This document shows, in pieces, positions 1-10,961 of a DNA stretch of 64,000 nt. The notes beneath the pieces were generated by a model. The model was not told the origin of the DNA and did not search any database. It saw nothing but the letters and a program-made list of their open reading frames with translations. The stretch comes from Magnolia sinica. Taxonomy: Eukaryota; Streptophyta; Magnoliopsida; Magnoliales; Magnoliaceae. The DNA lies in NCBI RefSeq assembly GCF_029962835.1, contig NC_080587.1:58619528-58683527 (forward strand), in the 5' to 3' direction. The translations under genes and the position numbers were made by a program. Within the stretch, counting starts at the first letter, position 1. Every line of letters begins with the position of its first letter.

Positions 1-660
1 AAATGTGCAAAAGAACCATATATGCTTGTCCAAACAACATGTTTGACAACTAACAGCCAATATAACATGATAGTATATCCATATAAGCCTATTTAGATAG
101 GCCTTAGCTGGATAAATGTATTCAGAGTAGCCTATTCAAACAGACTTCAATGGTAACCAAATAGGCCATAATGGAATACAGCTAAACCACTAGTCTGAAA
201 ACCAACTCCTCGAATAAAGAGACAGAGAAAAAGGTCATGGGTTAAGTGCCAATCAATTACTAGCACCCACCCACCTCCTCATGCCACATGTGCCAATAGC
301 CACACATGCACAGATGCCACATGTGCCATTGAGCACATGTCCAGATGTGTCAAATGTGTCGGTATTAATCTATGAGCACACCACATGTCGAGATGTGCCA
401 AAACTGTAAACAAGCCATATATGCCTGTCCAAATAGGGTGCCTGACAAATAACTGTCAGTACAACATAATAGTATATCCATATAAGCCTCTTTAGACAGG
501 CCTTGGCTGGATAGATGTGTTTAGAGTAGCCTATCCAAACAAAACCTTGATGATAACCAAACAGGCCATGATAGAATTACACCTAAGCCACTAGTCTGAA
601 AACAAACCACTAAAATAAAGAGACAAAAAGAAAAAGGTCATGGCTTAAAGTGCCAATCAA
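1..660. repeat. Tandem duplication, about 245 bp unit spaced at about 399 bp
   Basis: Bases 16-256 and 415-660 are two diverged copies of the same sequence. Both contain 'agtatatccatataagcct', 'ccactagtctgaaaac' and 'aaaaaggtcatgg' in the same order. Between them lies a short CACATG-rich stretch (257-414) with several 'gccacatgtgcc' motifs. No coding potential is visible. Confidence 0.75.
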
Positions 661-1667
661 CCCCCCCTTTAGACCAGATGACCAGAAAACAATTAAACAA
701 AAATGAGATTGCCCTAAAAAGGAGGAGATCATTAATTGAATACAGCGAGGAGGAAAATCATCATCCAGTAAATTGCAAAACTTGGTGATTGTTAAAGATA
801 ACATATATTTTTTTAGGAAAAATGTAAACATGATAACCACAAGTCACATTAAAAATCAACAGAACTGTCAACAAAAGTACCCTGCCCATTAAATGGTCAA
901 GGACAAATCAAACTCAAGCAGACAATGCCAGCAAGGCAGACACTTAACTGATCATTGCTTGAATTTTATTATTATTATTTTTTTAGTAGCCCATGTTATT
1001 GCAAATAACAATTGAAAATGAACATGTTGCAATCCGTCCTCTTGAGTATGGATCCTAAAATCCAAATTTGACTCATGTAATATGTGGGTTTGACTCGATT
1101 GTAATTTGATTTGCCAAAAGACCACACTAAAAAAAAATTATGAAGGTTTGTTACATAATAGAAAGTTTTTTTTATGTGATATGCAATATATCATCTGATA
1201 ACTAACGCATAGAGTATATCTCTGGCAATGTGACAATTCATTCGCATACACTGAACAACTGCACAGATGCATACATGTAGCTCAAAACTAAACCGTCTGA
1301 TTCTTATTTGTAGGTCCCACGTTAATTGAGTTACAAAACAAAAATACATGAAATGGTTGCCTATCCATTGATATCTAATGGACTACACAGATGAAAAGGT
1401 CACAAATGTCAATTAATCAGAGGTTAAGATCATCAACCAACATGAGTTTGAGGTAATGACCTAGCGACAGTGTTCTTATGATGTGCGAATGGCTCAAGTG
1501 AATTGCATGCATGCTACGTGCTCTGTTTTAAAGCATGCACATGAACCATCAATCCATTAGTCTACTAGAGTATTAGATTTTTCCCATTTAAAACATCCTC
1601 CCTGTGGGTTAACAACAAGAGGAATTCTCACAATGATCTCAATGGCCCACCAAGTTACCATTCATTG
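661..1667. other. AT-rich intergenic DNA, nothing recognised
   Basis: This is non-coding sequence with short homopolymers. I see no gene, no long repeat and no clear transposon end. Confidence 0.6.
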
Positions 1668-1919
1668 CACGGTGTGCCGTAAAGGCCGTTACATAAAGGT
1701 AACGGTGGCAACCGTTACGCGTTACAGGGTCGTAACGGCCGTAACAGCCATTATGGAAAAAATGACCCATAATTGCTGTTAACGGCACATTACGTCCCCT
1801 ATAAAGGCCATAACAGCCCCATAATGGTCTATTACGGGGCGTGTACAAGTTTTTCATACTCATTAATCAACATTACGGGGCATATACAAGTTTTTCAAGG
1901 TTTTTTTTAAATTAAATAC

Positions 1920-1962
<43 letters not shown>

Positions 1963-2094
1963 CCGTAATAGCCGTTATGCCCCGTATCGTAAAGGTAACA
2001 GTGGTGGCCGTTATGGCCACCGTTACCGTTACAGAACACCTTGATTCATTGTAATGGCCACCGTTACCATTACAGAACACCGTGATTCATTGAG
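1668..2094. repeat. Foldback repeat of the 'GTAACGGCC' family, copy 1
   Basis: The stretch is built from short motifs such as 'gtaacggccgtaac' and 'ccgttacggccaccgttacc' in both orientations, so either strand can fold on itself. An (AT)n(AG)n microsatellite at about 1919-1962 sits in the middle. Similar stretches lie at 43811-44090, 47321-47582 and 55752-56018. It looks like a non-coding, TIR-rich, MITE-like family. The exact ends are uncertain. Confidence 0.65.
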
Positions 2095-2739
2095 TGCCTA
2101 CACATATCATGTCATGTATATACATAGTTACATATAATATCCAAGAAGAAGAAGAAGAAGAAGAAGACAAAGAGGAAGAGGAAGAACAAGAACAAGAAGA
2201 AGTGCAACCAAGCTAGCCCTTAAGTTTTCTCAAGGAAGAATTTACTATCTATTAATGTCCTGAGCCATTTCAAGAAAAAAGGGGTTAATCCGCACATGTT
2301 TTCAAATTGGCTCCTGGACAAAACCTCTACTCGTATGTGGCTTTCATAGATAAGGCTAATTACTCTTTATCTTCTTGCAGGAATCTTGTTGGGGTTCACA
2401 GCACTAGTAAATATTCGATACATGGAGATCCATGGATTAGTGATGATTTACATGGGATTTATTCCTAAGATATTTCTTTAAAGCATGACATGACATAAAA
2501 CATCAAATATACTAGATTCTTTTTTTTTCCCTATTTTTCGTTATTTTTATTAATTTATCTTGTTTCTCTTGAGTTCTTATAAATTTTTTTCAGTATTATA
2601 AACAACATTGGGAGTTGATGGCACTCATCCAAGTCCTATTCACACTAATGATACAACCTCAACCAATGACCGAGTCAGACAATGAAACCAGTATTAGCCT
2701 TGGCCTCCTCCCATTTCAACCCTGTACAATAGGATAACT
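2095..2739. other. Intergenic DNA with a GAA/GAAGA-rich tract
   Basis: A purine-rich (GAA)n-type tract occupies about 2140-2205. The rest is AT-rich sequence in which I see no gene or mobile-element boundary. Confidence 0.55.
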
Positions 2740-3395
2740 CCTCCTAATGCAGAACATGGCACAGATACATTCCTAGCATGGTTGCATCAAAAGGTGGACC
2801 ATAAATTGATCATAACTTTTGATCCGGGTATCGTTACGGAGCGCATAACCTATCAATCTTTACTGAAACGGTCCATCCAAGGTGAACCGACCCATAAAGT
2901 GGGTCACGTCCATTTCGTCAAAAAACACACACTTCCAGCTCAAAAACGAAAATTTAAGGAAAATTTACTAGTTTTAGTAATTCCGAATTATTTTTAATAT
3001 TTTCTTACTTTTAGAGTTTTAGATTTTCTTCTTTTTTATAAACTTGTAATCATGCTAGGATTCTTCTAGCAAAATTTTATCTGGAACTTTTATTTTTAGA
3101 AATTAGGTTTTAAGAAGAGTTTTATTAGTTAGAATTTTGTTATTTTTGGTAATTACGAAATTTGGATTTTTTTTTCTATATTAATAGTGTAACAGGGACA
3201 TACATATCAAACAATTATCAATCAATCAAATTTCGAATTTCTCGAATTTATTTCTATTTTCTCTCCTTGTGGATTCAAGGAATCTTTGTGAGGAGTCCAA
3301 AGAAGCTCCGTGGATTCAGAGTAGTTATCCTTGAGGAAAACGGTGATCGACCTCATCGCGCTCATCCCTGTGTCACCCTCCGTCACCCTCCCAGC
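2740..3395. mobile_element. Possible solo-LTR remnant (Gypsy-like)
   Basis: The segment starts with sequence of the type 'ggtggaccataaattgatc', runs into T-rich DNA with polyadenylation-like stretches, and ends with 'ctccttgtggattcaagg' followed by 'cctcatcgcgctcatccctg'. This order resembles the U3-R-U5 layout of plant Gypsy LTRs as I remember them. I could not identify TG/CA ends or a target-site duplication. It lies right beside the broken gene at 3486-4075 and may have truncated it. Confidence 0.3.
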
Positions 3396-3485
3396 CAACG
3401 ACCAAAATATTATAAAGCCCATTATTTGCTATTTAATTTTGACTTTATTGCTGATTTTATCTTCGGAAATCATTCTGTTATGCTA

Positions 3486-4075
3486 TTTCCCCAACGCAAA
3501 ATATAGCCACAGGGCACAAGCCTCCGTAGCCCTAGACCAAACCTCCAAGTATTTCTCAGACTTCTTCCAATTAGATCTTAGTTCTTCAATTGCTGCATCA
3601 GTTCTTCTGGAATACAAATCCAGCAGCAAAATCATTAGCATGATTGCAGCATTGAGGAACTTGTCAAAGCTGACAACATGCAGAAACTCTGAAGCCATAT
3701 TAGAACATTGTCAGAAAATGCAAAATTCTAACTGTACCTTTTAAGAAAATGTACAAAGGAGAACACTACCACCGCCGTCCATTGGCTAAAACGTGAAGAT
3801 GATACTTCGCTATTGGAAGCACTCGAAGAGAAATTCCGAAGGTCATCAAACATGTTCAAATAGAGAGTTAGCAGCCATAAAACAAGCTCATCATTTTGAA
3901 ACACCTAGGTAAGTTGCCCATCAAAAAATTCAACCTTGCCATCAAAAACCTTTTTCCAAGTTACCCAGCAGAGACGAAGTGGATAATCAAGTGCAGAAAT
4001 GTTCAGATTATCATAAGAAAAGCTTCTTTTTTGTTGGTAGTAACGAAAACTATGATTGCCATATAAATCATTTTC
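3486..4075 (-). pseudogene. Unrecognised two-exon gene relic with an in-frame stop
   Basis: On the minus strand an exon can be read from an acceptor (GCTAG before 4075) to a donor (AAAAG|GTACAG at 3738/3737). The next exon starts at 3669 after TTGTCAG, leaving a 68-bp intron whose phases agree (phase 2). The deduced peptide looks like real protein. It begins ENDLYGNHSF, includes LCWVTWKKVFDGKVEFFDG, and after a single TAG stop (near 3900) continues QNDELVLWLLTLYLNMFDDL. The second exon contains TDAAIEELRSNWKKSEKYLE and ends near the LTR-like segment. I do not recognise the family. The interior stop and abrupt ends suggest a pseudogene or a 3'-truncated fragment. It is on the same strand as SF1 and downstream of it, but nothing links the two. 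Confidence 0.45.
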
Positions 4076-4417
4076 CTAGCATTTGAACTGGGGTTGCAAC
4101 AGAAACTCAAGTATCTCGAGGTTCAAATTGCAAGATTCAATTTTTATTTTTTTTTTAAGTAAAATGTAAAACTTCTTTTTACGAGTAAAGTCACAAATAA
4201 ATACTCTTTTTACAGGTAAAACAAAATATAGCTGTTCACCTTAAAGAGTTTCAGTATTTAAAAATATGCAGTGAAAGTCAAAACAAAATGGAATGGCTGG
4301 CTTAAGATAAAACAGTGATCCCAAAGGAACTTGAATGATTTCTGCTTCTTACAGCAATAAAGCACCATGAGTGTGATGGCGAAGAGACGAGAGTTAGCCT
4401 TTCTGCAAGTTAGAGTT

Positions 4418-4451
<34 letters not shown>

Positions 4452-5089
4452 GGACGGGTGGACAAACAAACAGAAAAACGGGTTACATAAAAAACATCTA
4501 TAAGACTTGTTCAGTTGTAGAGATCCCATGGGCAGCAGTGATCTGTTAGAATAAACATACGGTGATTAGATGGAAAAATAGTAAAGCTAACTCCAGTCCT
4601 CCGTCTATAATTTTGAAATTGTACCAGAGGAACCACCGACTACCGATAGAGGTAAATGTGTATTACAACCTGCCACGTAAGAACTGGAAAGGCACATCAG
4701 GCTAACAAAGCTAATAACGAAAAATCCAAAGCATCAAGACATTGGCATGAAAACCCAGAGCGTCAAGACATTGGGATCAAAATACCTTAGTTGCCAAAGC
4801 AATGCGCCCATATCATCTCAATATACTTACACAGAAACACCTTCTGCTCTGGAGATGGGAGGGCCACACATCAAGCGGCTTCATGGTACCGTACCCAGGT
4901 AAAAATTAATAGGGGCCACAGATAGGAAAAATAAACATAAAAATCATTACTGGAAACATGAGGGAGGTCAGGACATGAAATAAAATGTAATTACCCAGCC
5001 CAAGATGGAAGAATATAAAAGTCATCTCAAACAAAACATAATAACATAAAACTGTCAGTAATTAGGTACTCCTGGAAGTTCAAGAAAAA
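4076..5089. other. Intergenic DNA with a (GA)n microsatellite
   Basis: A (GA)n run lies at about 4419-4449. Otherwise I see no gene. The right-hand part may include the distal 3' UTR of the SF1 gene, whose polyadenylation site I cannot place. Confidence 0.5.
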
Positions 5090-5551
5090 TTTAAGGGCAA
5101 AAGATATTAGCATCCAAGATGCACTGAAGGTGGCAATCCCATCCACATGGAGACGAAATCCAGCCCCATGCTAAAAAGAGGAAAAGCGTGAAGCCACAGA
5201 GTAGCTGGATGCACAATTTCTCCAATACAATGCCAAATAAACCATCTTCCAGCCTGATGTCTCTGCAATTATCATAACAGTACAGCAAGGTTAAAGTTAT
5301 GAGTCCCAAACGTCCAACAAGTTGAAGTCATAGCAACAGGTAATTAATCAGGTTCAAAGAGCTCCAAGAAACCTGAAGCCTGCCAAAAAAATTCAATCAT
5401 AACCAGAAACAAGGTCAAGAAAGGTAAAATATGATTATAGCAAAATGCATTGTGGAGAAAAAGAAATACAAATATCATGATTAAAAGAACCATGCAACAT
5501 TATCCTCATCTTCACATAATCCTAGGCAGCTGAGAATGCCCTCTGCTAAAT

Positions 5552-5616
<65 letters not shown>

Positions 5617-5985
5617 CCCAAATTTTACCAAGTACATCAGAAGAAGAATTCAGCAACACATATGGCTATAAGACTGACTGGTTTTTTATGAACATGTTTT
5701 CACAGTGAAAACTTGTGTAAAAGAAACGTCACTTTATACAAGTGTACTTCCGTCATACCTATGACTATCATACTTCGATTTTTCTTGAATCTTTGCTAAG
5801 TTATAAAATACTCATTTTAGTGTTGTCAAGAAAAAGAAGAAGACGAAGAAGATATGATGCTCCTTTTAGAAAAATCATCAGAACTCAACAGTTCCTGTCA
5901 TATAGTGAAATAAACCCAGAAGCAATGGATAAGAATATGGGATGCTTACCTTGCAAGCTGGAAAAAGAACGACCAACTGGTCAAA
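5090..5985 (-). other. SF1 3' UTR with a 687-bp intron
   Basis: Minus-strand sequence just past the SF1 stop codon reads CTTGCAAG|GTAAG, giving a strong donor with the exon ending at 5950. A matching acceptor, ATAATTGCAG|AGACATC, starts a downstream exon at 5262. The intron would be 5263-5949 and contains a (TA)n run at about 5556-5614. The stop codon is only about 35 nt upstream of the junction, which is short of the roughly 50-nt distance usually linked to nonsense-mediated decay. The 3' limit of the last exon is not visible. The splice is inferred from consensus only. Confidence 0.6.
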
Positions 5986-8601
5986 TCACTTCATTTCTGC
6001 CATGAACTTCTCGTACTCAGAGTCGGTAGCGTAAGTCACTGGCTCTGCAGATGAAACAGGCTGAGGGGCAGGCGGATTGGAGGCCCATGGTGTGCTTCCC
6101 ATGCTCTGTGAATGGTCAACCACCGAATGATGTACAGGAGGAACTGCACCATAATAAGATGGGTAACCTAAAGAAGATGGAGGATATGCAGGCGGAGCAT
6201 TTGGTGCCACTGCGGCTACCGAATTTCCATATATGTTGTTGGGTACAGATTGCACGGATGGATTCTTCTGAGATTGCACTCCAGGGGGTAAACTCTGGAG
6301 CGCTTCACTAGACAGCATACTTTGAGAAGGCGCACCAGTAGGTACAGTCAGAACTGTAGTTGGATATTGAGCGCCATAAGGTGGCATAGCTTGACCTTGA
6401 ACAGGGGTGTACATGCTTGAACCAGGAGGTGGAGGGGTATAAGGAGCATACGGAGGAGGAACAGGTGGTGGCCCCCAAGGAACTGGTGCTCCCATGTAGC
6501 TTCCGGGTGGCGGGTTTCCAAGAGGCCCACCGGGTGTAAATTGCTGAGGCGGTCCAGGATACGTAGGCATCAACGGAGCTGGAGGACCTGGAGGTACCGT
6601 AGGCTGTGGTGGCTTGCCAGCAACTCTTACAGCTATAACTCTTCCCTCAAGGCGATACCCATTCATACTAGCAATAGCTTGATTAGCTTGAGACACGTCA
6701 GAATACTTCACAAAACCATAACCTTTACTTAATGCAGTCACCCGATCCTTAATGACCTTAGCCATAACAATCTCACCAAAGGGTGAAAACAGTCTAATCA
6801 GTGCATCATCATCAAGAGTTGGCGGCAGGTACCCAATATACAGATTTGTATCATCGTGCTCCTTAACCATCTTAGCACCATTAGCCAGCCCCGGTTGCGA
6901 TGTGCTTCCAACACCTCCGGCACTGGTGTTACTGGCCCAAGGAGGATTGCTCCCTGAACCACCGGAACCAGGAAGTGCCAATGCTGAGTTCTGCGTAGTT
7001 AGTGAATCAGGTGCAGTACCACCTAACTCGGCCAAGAAGTTCTGATACTCATCATCCATTTTCTTCCCTGTTCCCTTCATGGGGCAATCAATGGTGGGAT
7101 GCCCTCCATCCCCACAAATTTTACAGAGAACATCGCTCTTAAAAGTCGAGGTACGAGCAGGGCAAGCATACTGGCGGTGCCCTGGCTCACCACACAGCCT
7201 ACAAAATTCATCGTCTCTAATTGTCCCATTCAAAGCAGCAAGTTCCCTAAGCTGCTGCCGCTTGTGCTCATTGAGCCCTTCATCGACGGGCATCAAGAGC
7301 TTCTCCACCATCCCTGCAGCTGCGTCAAGCGCTTCCTGCGTCTCGGCTTCCACCAACACATGTAAATCCTCATTCTCTGACGGATCCGGCTTCAAGTCAC
7401 GCTTCTGCTGCAGTCTACCTTCCTTAACAGACCCTTTACCCCGAATCACAATCTTTGCACCGGTCTCCTTCTCCATTCGCTTCTGAGTGTTTCCCCTCGG
7501 CCCAATTATGAGCCCTATGAAATTGTAACCAGGGTATTCTTTCATGGGTATGTACAGCTTCTTCTGAAGCTTAGGTGGCCGGTAGTCCGCCGGGGGCTTG
7601 AATGCAGGGTTCCGCTTGATCAGCTGAGAGATGATTTCCTGCCTCTCGCATGTCAATCTCTCACGGGCACGGTACTCGCGGGTGTTTATACGGATGCCCA
7701 TGTTATCATAAATGGGTTCGGGAGAAGGCGAGCGGGCACCTTCAGGGCGGTCATCCAAGGGTAGACCTGACTGTAACATACGACTAATTTCAAGAAGCCT
7801 AATGTTAAGAGCTTGAACTTCGGGATCGACATCCATACCTCCGGTAAATTCCTTCATGAAGTCAGGGAGCTGTATAATGGGCTTCGGTTCATCATCAGCC
7901 CAACGGGATTTCCGCTTACGGCCGCTGCTGCCTGCCACATCTCCATTTTGGGGGTCGGATTCGGACGGGGGATCCCACCTACTCCGGCGCTTGCGACGGC
8001 TGGTCGTCTCTTCTTCCCCACCGGAGTAGTCCCTGTCAGTGCCGCTGTTGGTGGCGTTGACACCATTTTCCGATAGCAGTGGCTTCTGATTGCCGAATTC
8101 AGCAGTGTTAAGACCCGAAGAGGACTTCTCTTGGGTGACTGTTTCAGAAGAAGGCAGCGCGTTTTGGGCTAGGGCTTCACGCCCTTCTGCAGAAGATGGC
8201 AGATTCCCGTGTTGGTACGAAGAAGCTAGGGTGTCTGCCGAAGGCGGGGTTTCGGAAGGAGGTGGCGGAGGCGGTTCTTGACCGTTTGAATCGACGGAAT
8301 CTGCATAAGGAAGTGGATCCGAAGCAGAGAAGCATGGGATTTCTGGAGGAGGAAGAGGAGGATTTTCGTCGTGCGAGGCTGGAGTTTCTGGAGGAGGAGG
8401 AGGAGAAGGAGGAGGAGGAGGAGGGTTCTGATCGTATGGAGCTAGGGTTTGAGCAGAGAAGAAGATATTTGGAGGAGGGAGATGAGAAGCTGGGGTTTCA
8501 GAGAAACGGAGAGGGTTATGGAAGGAGGTAGAGTCTAGTGTTTGGGAAGAGGAATCTAGGGTTTTGTGGGTTTCCGCAGGCGTAATTGCAGGATCCTCCA
8601 T
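5986..8601 (-). CDS. SF1: Branch-point-binding splicing factor SF1/BBP (KH, two zinc knuckles, RRM)
   Basis: This is an 871-residue nuclear protein that binds the intron branch-point sequence during early spliceosome assembly and contacts the large U2AF subunit. In order it has: proline-rich N-terminal stretches (about 43-115); two arginine/tryptophan motifs, KRRSRWD (about 204-210) and RKSRW (about 230-234), of the type bound by U2AF homology motifs; the SF1 helix-hairpin region (about 255-345); a KH/QUA2 domain with [13 protein letters not shown] (about 365-377); two CX2CX4HX4C zinc knuckles (C467/C470/H475/C480 and C493/C496/H501/C506); an RRM (about 585-662) with RNP2 NLYIGYLP and RNP1 KGYGFVKY; and a long Pro/Gly/Tyr-rich tail ending FMAEMK. 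The C-terminal RRM is the plant-type arrangement, absent from animal and yeast SF1. The CDS has no intron, and the start is the first ATG of a continuous frame after a GA-rich leader. It appears intact. Confidence 0.96.
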   Translation of the reverse strand: MEDPAITPAETHKTLDSSSQTLDSTSFHNPLRFSETPASHLPPPNIFFSAQTLAPYDQNPPPPPPSPPPPPETPASHDENPPLPPPEIPCFSASDPLPYADSVDSNGQEPPPPPPSETPPSADTLASSYQHGNLPSSAEGREALAQNALPSSETVTQEKSSSGLNTAEFGNQKPLLSENGVNATNSGTDRDYSGGEEETTSRRKRRSRWDPPSESDPQNGDVAGSSGRKRKSRWADDEPKPIIQLPDFMKEFTGGMDVDPEVQALNIRLLEISRMLQSGLPLDDRPEGARSPSPEPIYDNMGIRINTREYRARERLTCERQEIISQLIKRNPAFKPPADYRPPKLQKKLYIPMKEYPGYNFIGLIIGPRGNTQKRMEKETGAKIVIRGKGSVKEGRLQQKRDLKPDPSENEDLHVLVEAETQEALDAAAGMVEKLLMPVDEGLNEHKRQQLRELAALNGTIRDDEFCRLCGEPGHRQYACPARTSTFKSDVLCKICGDGGHPTIDCPMKGTGKKMDDEYQNFLAELGGTAPDSLTTQNSALALPGSGGSGSNPPWASNTSAGGVGSTSQPGLANGAKMVKEHDDTNLYIGYLPPTLDDDALIRLFSPFGEIVMAKVIKDRVTALSKGYGFVKYSDVSQANQAIASMNGYRLEGRVIAVRVAGKPPQPTVPPGPPAPLMPTYPGPPQQFTPGGPLGNPPPGSYMGAPVPWGPPPVPPPYAPYTPPPPGSSMYTPVQGQAMPPYGAQYPTTVLTVPTGAPSQSMLSSEALQSLPPGVQSQKNPSVQSVPNNIYGNSVAAVAPNAPPAYPPSSLGYPSYYGAVPPVHHSVVDHSQSMGSTPWASNPPAPQPVSSAEPVTYATDSEYEKFMAEMK

Positions 8602-8766
8602 CAGGATTTCTAGAGAGAGAGAGAGAGAGAGATTTCTTTTGCGGGATTATCCGGTGCAGTTTTCTTTTGCGGGATTCTCTGGATGGATTGGGACCTCCAC
8701 ACTCGCTTGAAGGAGCACCCGATCTCGGTCACTGGCAGCATGTATAGAATCGAAAGCGCCTGACAT
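8602..8766 (-). promoter_or_regulatory. SF1 5' leader and proximal promoter
   Basis: On the coding (minus) strand the leader just upstream of the ATG has a (CT)n tract (8610-8632 region) and a short duplicated motif AATCCCGCAAAAGAAAA (near 8634-8650 and 8661-8677). Pyrimidine-rich leaders are common in plant housekeeping genes. No TATA box is evident. The region is cut off at 8767 by a MITE. Confidence 0.4.
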
Positions 8767-9113
8767 GGAAACGGATTGGCTACTCCCCCTGCCACCAGCC
8801 AATGGCTGACGGTCGGTGCCTTTCGGGCCCCACCATGATGCATTTGTTTCATCCATGCCGTCCATCTATTTTTCTAGATCATTTTATTTTACGAGAGTAA
8901 AAATGAGGTATATCCCAATCTCAAGTGAACCACATTACAGGAAACAGTTTTTCTAGATCATTTTATGTTCTTATTATTTTCTGTAACAAGTCCTAAAATG
9001 GTCTCTAAAAATAGATGAACGTAATGGATGAAGCACATGCGTCATGGTAGGGCCCACGGAGCACTGACCACCAGCCACGGGGCTGGTGGCATGGGGCGCA
9101 GCCAATCCGTTCC
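8767..9113. mobile_element. Mutator-like MITE with 9-bp target-site duplication
   Basis: This non-coding 347-bp element has terminal inverted repeats of roughly 100 bp. The left end reads GGAAACGGATTGGCTACTCC and the right end, complemented, reads GGAACGGATTGGCTGCGCCC. The flanks are GCCTGACAT (8758-8766) and GCTTGACAT (9114-9122), a 9-bp duplication with one mismatch, as expected for Mutator-like insertion. It sits only about 165 bp upstream of the SF1 start codon, so it lies in or beside the promoter or 5' UTR. The inner TIR carries the 'gggccccaccatgatgcat' core seen in many repeats of this window. Confidence 0.8.
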
Positions 9114-9214
9114 GCTTGACATTCGCTGACGTGGACGGAACGACCTCATGTGAATGGGATCACCCTGTCCATCAGGTGCACCGGCGTGCATTTGAGAGCG
9201 CATCAGGCGAGAAT

Positions 9215-9731
9215 GGACGCGGCTTGGCCAGTGACGCTGCCACTAGCTAGGTGGCGAGTGGCTGGTGCTATGTGGGCCCACAATAATCTATGTGTTTCAT
9301 CCACACCGTTTATTCATTTTTACACATCATTTTAATAATTAATCTCAAATTTGAGGTAGATTAAAATCTCAGGTGAACATGGAAAAACAGTAGTGATTGA
9401 ATGTCTATCATTATAAGCCTCCTAGAGCCCACTATAATGTTTATTTGACATCCAACCTGTAGATCAAGTCACACAGGCATGGACGAAGGTAAAAGAAGAA
9501 AAATCAGCTTGATCTTTTGCAGCCCGTAGAAGTTTTTAATGGTGAGAATTAAATCAGCACTGTGTGGTTCACTTGAGATGTTTATTTACCTCAATTTTGA
9601 GTTCATACCATAAAATTATATGTAAAAATGGATGGACAACATGGATGAGACACATAATTAATTATGTCGGGTCCACATAGCACCCACCACCCGCCATTGC
9701 CTAGTGGCAGGGGAGTAGCCCGAGGATTTCC
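9215..9731. mobile_element. TIR element of the same Mutator-like MITE family
   Basis: The left end GGACGCGGCTTGGCCAGTGA and the complement of the right end (GGAAATCCTCGGGCTACTCC) align with the termini of the 8767-9113 element. The inverted similarity continues for about 95 bp, through 'tgtgggcccacaataatc' on the left. No matching target-site duplication remains, so the element is older or its ends were altered. Confidence 0.6.
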
Positions 9732-10215
9732 TGGAAAACCTTTCGCATGCGCTGCAAACTTAGATGTGCCCACCGTAATTGTTGTGAGAAATTCATCCGT
9801 CCATCAGTTTTTTTAAATCATTTTAGGACTTGGAGTCCAAAAGTAAGCAGTTCCAGGACTCTAACTAGGCATCACTCAAGTAGAAGGTGGGCAGGGAAAT
9901 TCCTACGGTTGAAACATCCCAGAGGTCTACAGTTATGGTCACATGACATTCATACCGTTCGTGACTACATTTCACTTGGATGAACTGAAAAAACAAATAT
10001 CATCCTAATTCAAAAATTATGTAGCCTCATGAATATTTTAACCGTGAACATTCAATTCTCACGGCCTGGTAGAGTATTGGACTTGGTTCATTTTTAGGCT
10101 AAAGTCTTAAAATTAGCTCAAAAAAATATGTGAATAGTGTGAATTTCTTATAAATATCATGGTAGGCCCCACCTAAGTTTAGCTTACCGCTGAACCTTTC
10201 ATAGGAAATCCTGAG
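9732..10215. mobile_element. Diverged TIR element
   Basis: Sequence near 9733-9795 ('gatgtgcccaccgtaattg', then 'gagaaattcatccgtcc') is inverted near 10130-10215 ('gaatttcttataaatatcat', 'ggtaggccccacctaag', 'ggaaatcctgag'). This gives a non-coding element of about 480 bp adjoining the previous one. The boundaries are approximate. Confidence 0.45.
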
Positions 10216-10254
10216 AACCCTCTTCACCTAAAGCGTATTATACATCCTACCCCC

Positions 10255-10745
10255 AACCGCCTCCAACTGGGACCGGCAGAAGCTTTGAGTGGCCACCGTG
10301 ATGTATGGTTTTATCCACACTGTCCATCTAATGTTCCGTATCATTTCAGTATATATTTTCAAAACTGAGGCAAATCCAAGACACAAGTTGACCAGACAAT
10401 TGGTATTAAACTATAACCATTGAAAACTTATCAGGGGCCACGGAAGTTTTGGATCAAGCTAATATTTGTGTTTTCTCTTCATACAGGTCAATGTAAGTTT
10501 ATGAATAAGTTGAATGGCAGATAAACATCACAGTGGGCCCTTGATAAGTTTCAATAGTGAGAATCATTATCATGGCTGCTTACTGTAGTGTGGTCCACTT
10601 GAGGTTTGGATCTACCTCAGTTCCTAGTTACTGGATAATATTATGAAATAATACTAAAAAAATGGATGAACGGTGTGAATAAAACCCATACATCACCGTG
10701 GTCACTTAAAGCTCCTGAGTGTTCCTAGCTAGAGATTGGCGGGGC
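10255..10745. mobile_element. TIR element; right end later duplicated
   Basis: The left inverted repeat contains 'gtggccaccgtgatgtatgg' and 'ttatccacactgtccat'. The right one contains 'gaacggtgtgaataaaaccc' and 'catcaccgtggtcac'. Homology between the arms reaches outward to 'gaagctttgag' and 'ttaaagctcctgag'. No open reading frame is present. Confidence 0.6.
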
Positions 10746-10961
10746 AGGACAATATGCGTTCTCACTCACCCGAGAGGGCGTAGCTCCTACCTCAGTTCCT
10801 AGTTACTGGATAATATTATGAAATAATACTAAAAAAATGGATGAACGGTGTGAATAAAACCCATACATCACCGTGGTCACTTAAAGCTCCTGAGTGTTCC
10901 TAGCTAGAGATTGGCGGGGCAGGACAATATGCGTTCTCACTCACCCGAGAGGGCGTAGCTC
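10612..10961. repeat. Perfect-looking 175-bp tandem duplication
   Basis: Bases 10612-10786 are repeated immediately as 10787-10961, beginning 'ctacctcagttcctagttac' and ending 'gagagggcgtagctc'. I found no differences by eye, so the duplication is recent or could be an assembly artefact. Each unit contains the right terminal inverted repeat of the 10255-10745 element. Confidence 0.9.

Noticed and set aside
7079-7486. Opposite-strand open frames within SF1
   Set aside because: They are shadows of a long, GC-rich, clearly conserved CDS.
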